From: Rhizobium sp. ZPR4 | GTDB taxonomy: Bacteria > Pseudomonadota > Alphaproteobacteria > Rhizobiales > Rhizobiaceae | DNA: 64,000 nt | NCBI RefSeq assembly: GCF_040215725.1 | Contig: NZ_CP157969.1 | Coordinates: 868,001-932,000 of the forward strand | Reading direction: 5' to 3' | Shown: piece after piece, positions 61,436 through 64,000 of the stretch | Position numbering within the stretch: position 1 is the first letter of the stretch | Layout: each line of letters opens with the position of its first letter | Translations under genes and position numbers: made by a program | Notes under the pieces: generated by a model | The model's input: only the letters and a program-made list of their open reading frames with translations | Told to the model about the DNA's origin: nothing | Database searches by the model: none

Positions 61436-61762
61436 AGCGAGAGGATGCGGGATCTGCAATGCGAAGATCCGAGTTTCACCTCGCTGGGCAGAAAAGGGCA
61501 CGCTGCTTCAAGTCGTGGATCTTCTTCACCTTTGCTACATGCCTGTCTTGTTCGTGCTGTAGATCAGGCTCCGGTGCGCTGATGGCTATTTTGAACGGGA
61601 GCGGCGAGATTGCTTCATCGATCGGTTTGGTGTACGGCCTTGGCCCATAATGATCACAAGCGATCGCCGTAGTACGGTCGTTGCTTTCAGAGAATGCCAG
61701 CCTCTTATCAATGCTGATTGTCAATCACCTGCGCTCCATCGTCGAGCACACACTGAAACATC
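61436..61762. other. Intergenic region between divergent genes
   Basis: About 330 bases between the synthetase-like gene and the hypothetical gene at 61763. If the synthetase-like gene starts at the GTG at 61501, 65 of these bases are coding. No repeat, hairpin or small gene stands out. Confidence 0.3.
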
Positions 61763-62383
61763 ATGGTTAAACAGACAAAGCCCTTCATCATCGAAATCAA
61801 AACCTCCCGCCGCGCAAAAGCAAAACCGGTCGAATCGGCAAGATCGATCTGGGGGGAGCTTGCCGCCGATCTCAAGCAGACCCTGGCAATGGAGCAGGAA
61901 ACACATGCAAGTCCGTCTGCGCAAGCGGATTGTGCTGAGCGGCCGGCGCCTGATTCCACAGCGGTGTTCGATCATGATGAAGCGACGGCTTCGCAGCCCG
62001 GGTTTCAGTTCCTTGAAAAATGGATTGCAAGGAAGGCGGAAAGGCCCAGGGCCGGCGCGCAGGGTGTGGTTGAGACGTTTCTTGCACGGCTTGACCAGCA
62101 AAAGATCTTGCTTGCGGAGTTCCAGTCGGATCCCGACGGTTTCAAGCGCTGGCGCTCGGCATGGTTTCGCAAGATAGCCGGTGGTTTCGGTGTAAGCGTC
62201 AGCCATGACCTGATCGATGCTGGCGGCGGTCTGCGATATGTCGTGGTCGATACGCTTGATGGCGTCTCTCAGTTTCTCGATGATCTCCGTCACCACGCGC
62301 AAACCGACCGGGATTTTCAGCGGGCTTTGGAAGCGAACCGCATGCAGCGTGCAGCCCGGCTGGCGGGCGGCAAAGCAGTGTGA
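61763..62383 (+). CDS. Hypothetical cytosolic protein
   Basis: A 206-residue protein with a basic N-terminus (IIEIKTSRRAKAKPVE), a conserved-looking IWGELAADLKQTL segment and a charged, helix-rich C-terminal half (FLEKWIARKAERPR, WRSAWFRKIAGGF, FLDDLRHHAQTDRDF). There are no membrane segments or enzymatic motifs, and I do not recognise the family. Codon use is like that of its neighbours and the frame is long for the local composition, so it is probably real. No strong ribosome site precedes the ATG. It lies in front of a hairpin terminator. Confidence 0.6.
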   Translation: MVKQTKPFIIEIKTSRRAKAKPVESARSIWGELAADLKQTLAMEQETHASPSAQADCAERPAPDSTAVFDHDEATASQPGFQFLEKWIARKAERPRAGAQGVVETFLARLDQQKILLAEFQSDPDGFKRWRSAWFRKIAGGFGVSVSHDLIDAGGGLRYVVVDTLDGVSQFLDDLRHHAQTDRDFQRALEANRMQRAARLAGGKAV

Positions 62384-62495
62384 TGACTTTTCGGGACAGC
62401 TGTTGTCTCAAGTCGAAGGCCCGGAGTGCGGCGCGATCCGGCAGATCGGCTTCGGGCACTTAACGGCCTGATCTTCAGTATCGTTGCCATAAAGC

Positions 62496-62517
62496 AGCCG
62501 CGTGCTTTCGCGCGGCT
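62496..62517. terminator. Terminator hairpin at convergent gene ends
   Basis: AGCCGCG and CGCGGCT pair around a short TGCTTTCG-type loop, between the ends of the hypothetical gene (+) and the DMT transporter gene (-). There is no long U-tract. Confidence 0.5.
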
Positions 62518-62562
62518 GGCTTGCGGTTTTCGAGAGAGACCGGGCCACCTACGGGTAGCGTC

Positions 62563-63462
62563 TCAGTATTTCACGTTCTTACGGTGGGCACCCTCCATGC
62601 GACGCTCCCACAGGATGAGCAGGAAGCTTGAGGCGATGATGAGGAGGGCGCCGGCAAAGACATTGGTCGCCGGAACTTCGGCCCAGATCACGTAGCCGTA
62701 CACGAAAGCCCAAACGAGGCCGCTATATTCGATGGGCGCCAGCGTCGAAGCAGGTGCGTAGCGGAAGCCTTCGTAGAGCAGAAATTGCCCAATGGTGGAG
62801 ATGACGCCGAGGGTCAGCATCAGCGCCCAGCCGCTTGCATCCGGCGTCTTCCATGTCCATGGGAATGACAAGGCGCAGGCAATGCCGAATATCAGGCTCG
62901 TGGCATACATCTGGGTGAGCGTGGTCTCGCTTCGGCTGACAAGCCGGATCAGAATCGTGCTCCAAGCCCAGCAGAAGCCCGCGACGATGCACATGGCGGC
63001 GGGCAGGAGATTGGGCGAATGGCTTGGATTTGCCGCGATCGTCACGCCGATGAAGCCGCCTATGCAGGCGGTCCAGCGGCCCGCATGGACCTTCTCCTTG
63101 AGAACGAAGATCGATAGAACCATGACGATGATCGGCGCCGAGAAATAAAGCGTCGTCAGTTCCGCCAGCCCCAGATAGCGGGCCGCGTTGTAAAATAGCA
63201 GCCAGGCAAGCAGCATCAGCCCGGCGCGCAGGACGACCGTGCCGCGATAGGGGCTCTTAAAAATTGACGGATGGCGTCGATAATGGACGAGCACTCCTGC
63301 GACGAGCACGATGACCAGGCTGCGCATGAAGAGGATCTCCGGCACTTCATAGCTGGCGACCAGCCACTTCACCATCGCGTCCTGAAGCGAAAAGCAGGCA
63401 TATCCTGCGCAGGCGAGTGCGATCCCGGCAATGGGTCCCTTCTCACGGCTTCCGGAAATCAT
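62563..63462 (-). CDS. DMT-superfamily (EamA) inner-membrane transporter
   Basis: A 299-residue protein with ten hydrophobic segments in two EamA repeats, e.g. GIALACAGYACFSLQDAMVKW and ALMLTLGVISTIGQFLLYEGFRYAPAST. Members export amino acids, nucleobases or other small metabolites; the substrate is not predictable. The ATG at 63462 follows GAGG and starts just before the first helix; the frame continues upstream to 63534 without support. It diverges from the MgtC-family gene. Confidence 0.9.
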   Translation of the reverse strand: MISGSREKGPIAGIALACAGYACFSLQDAMVKWLVASYEVPEILFMRSLVIVLVAGVLVHYRRHPSIFKSPYRGTVVLRAGLMLLAWLLFYNAARYLGLAELTTLYFSAPIIVMVLSIFVLKEKVHAGRWTACIGGFIGVTIAANPSHSPNLLPAAMCIVAGFCWAWSTILIRLVSRSETTLTQMYATSLIFGIACALSFPWTWKTPDASGWALMLTLGVISTIGQFLLYEGFRYAPASTLAPIEYSGLVWAFVYGYVIWAEVPATNVFAGALLIIASSFLLILWERRMEGAHRKNVKY

Positions 63463-63704
63463 ATGGCCTCGCAGGGTATGTCGAATCGATATGGGCGCTT
63501 CCCATTGCAGGAAGCGGTTCGCGGCGCAATGCACGCGATCTCCTGGCTAGGCGCTTTCCCACGAACTGACAAGAGAGCCGGAAATTATCATGCTGCTTCT
63601 ATTGTGCTTTTCGTGAGCAGTTCCAATAGAGGATGGAACGAAACGCCGTCTGCGATGTTCCCCAACTGAAAAATCCCGGTGGTGACACTTCCTGGGAGGA
63701 CATC

Positions 63705-64000
63705 TTGCCTGACCTGAGCGATATCATGCGGATGGATGTAGACTGGCTGGATATTGTCGTCCGTCTGGTGCTGGTCACCGTCGCCGGGGGGCTGATCGGC
63801 ATCAATCGAGAGATGGGCGGGCATGCGGCCGGGTTTCGCACGACGATCCTCGTCGGGCTTGCCGCGTGCCTGTCGATGATCCAGGCCAATCTCCTGCTGT
63901 CCACATTGGGCAAGACGCCACAGTCCTTTGCCTCGATGGATGTGCTGCGCTTTCCGCTCGGTGTGCTGACCGGCGTCGGCTTCATCGGTGGCGGTGCCAT
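63705..64000 (+). CDS. MgtC/SapB-family membrane protein (3' end outside window)
   Basis: An open frame running off the window end. It reads DWLDIVVRLVLVTVAGGLIGINREMGG..AAGFRTTILVGLAACLSMIQANLLL and ends at LTGVGFIGGGA, the conserved N-terminal membrane domain of MgtC/SapB proteins. Likely start is the TTG at 63705, five bases after GGGAGGA; ATGs at 63726 and 63732 are alternatives with no ribosome site. MgtC proteins modulate membrane ATPase and Mg2+-related physiology. Its stop codon is not in the window. Confidence 0.88.
   Translation, partial: MPDLSDIMRMDVDWLDIVVRLVLVTVAGGLIGINREMGGHAAGFRTTILVGLAACLSMIQANLLLSTLGKTPQSFASMDVLRFPLGVLTGVGFIGGGA

Noticed and set aside
1..64000. CRISPR arrays, transposases, integrases, rRNA/tRNA genes, repABC origin
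   Set aside because: None seen on either strand. The regular spacing at 55253-56326 is protein-coding curlin repeats, not a CRISPR array.

Overview
The window reads as accessory DNA from a member of the Rhizobiaceae (Rhizobium/Sinorhizobium/Agrobacterium group). Evidence: GC-rich codon use, long same-strand operons with ATGA-type overlaps, an operon matching the Sinorhizobium meliloti arabinose-polysaccharide (aps) genes in content and order, DUF995 and IalB-type exported proteins, and CsgH-type curli genes typical of alphaproteobacteria. No rRNA, tRNA, ribosomal-protein or replication genes were seen. Almost everything concerns the cell surface, so a chromid or megaplasmid (or a chromosomal surface-polysaccharide island) is likely; the species cannot be named from sequence alone.

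Layout. (1) 1-2998: 3' part of a LacI-type regulator, an AraC-type regulator with a PilZ-like RxxxR at its N-terminus (CuxR-like), and a small secreted protein. (2) 3128-10435, minus strand: uxs1-uxe-apsS-ugd-apsH1-apsE-apsH2, for UDP-xylose/UDP-arabinose supply and an arabinose-type polysaccharide. An extra UDP-glucose dehydrogenase gene is inserted to provide UDP-glucuronate. (3) 11013-17714, minus strand: a six-gene signalling operon with a GGDEF-EAL protein, two STAS/kinase-like partner-switching pairs (one STAS fused to a methyltransferase) and a membrane-bound SpoIIE phosphatase. (4) 18127-29215 and 47562-53147: a Wzx/Wzy-type exopolysaccharide locus. It has glycosyltransferases, an outer-membrane export protein, a Wzc-like protein fused to a glycosyltransferase, an ExoY-like initiating transferase, a flippase, a polymerase, a pyruvyl transferase, a GH16 depolymerase, and Crp- and LuxR-type regulators. 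(5) 29303-47268: a hybrid NRPS-PKS island placed inside that locus. It holds a free A-PCP loading protein, a KS-AT-ACP-aminotransferase-C-A(Gly-like)-PCP megasynthase, a C-PCP-TE protein with a cysteine thioesterase, a Sfp-type phosphopantetheinyl transferase, a GMC oxidoreductase, a DegT aminotransferase and a formyltransferase-like protein. (6) 53616-54926: a RelE/HigB-like, XRE and DUF6941-like three-gene unit. (7) 55253-58677: a curli operon (csgA-like with about 14 repeats, csgH, csgB-like, csgF, csgG), followed by two small secreted proteins. (8) 59683-64000: IalB-family protein, a stand-alone alanyl-tRNA-synthetase-like core, a hypothetical protein, a DMT transporter and the start of an MgtC-family protein.

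How it fits together. The region looks like a biofilm/surface programme: two polysaccharides, a functional amyloid, and c-di-GMP plus partner-switching control. The most unusual part is the NRPS-PKS island. It has its own carrier-protein activating enzyme but no recognisable exporter, and it is enclosed by polysaccharide assembly genes. This suggests, as inference only, that a small aminoacyl/polyketide unit (starter amino acid, malonate-derived extension with beta-amination, glycine) is used to decorate the polysaccharide or is exported with it.
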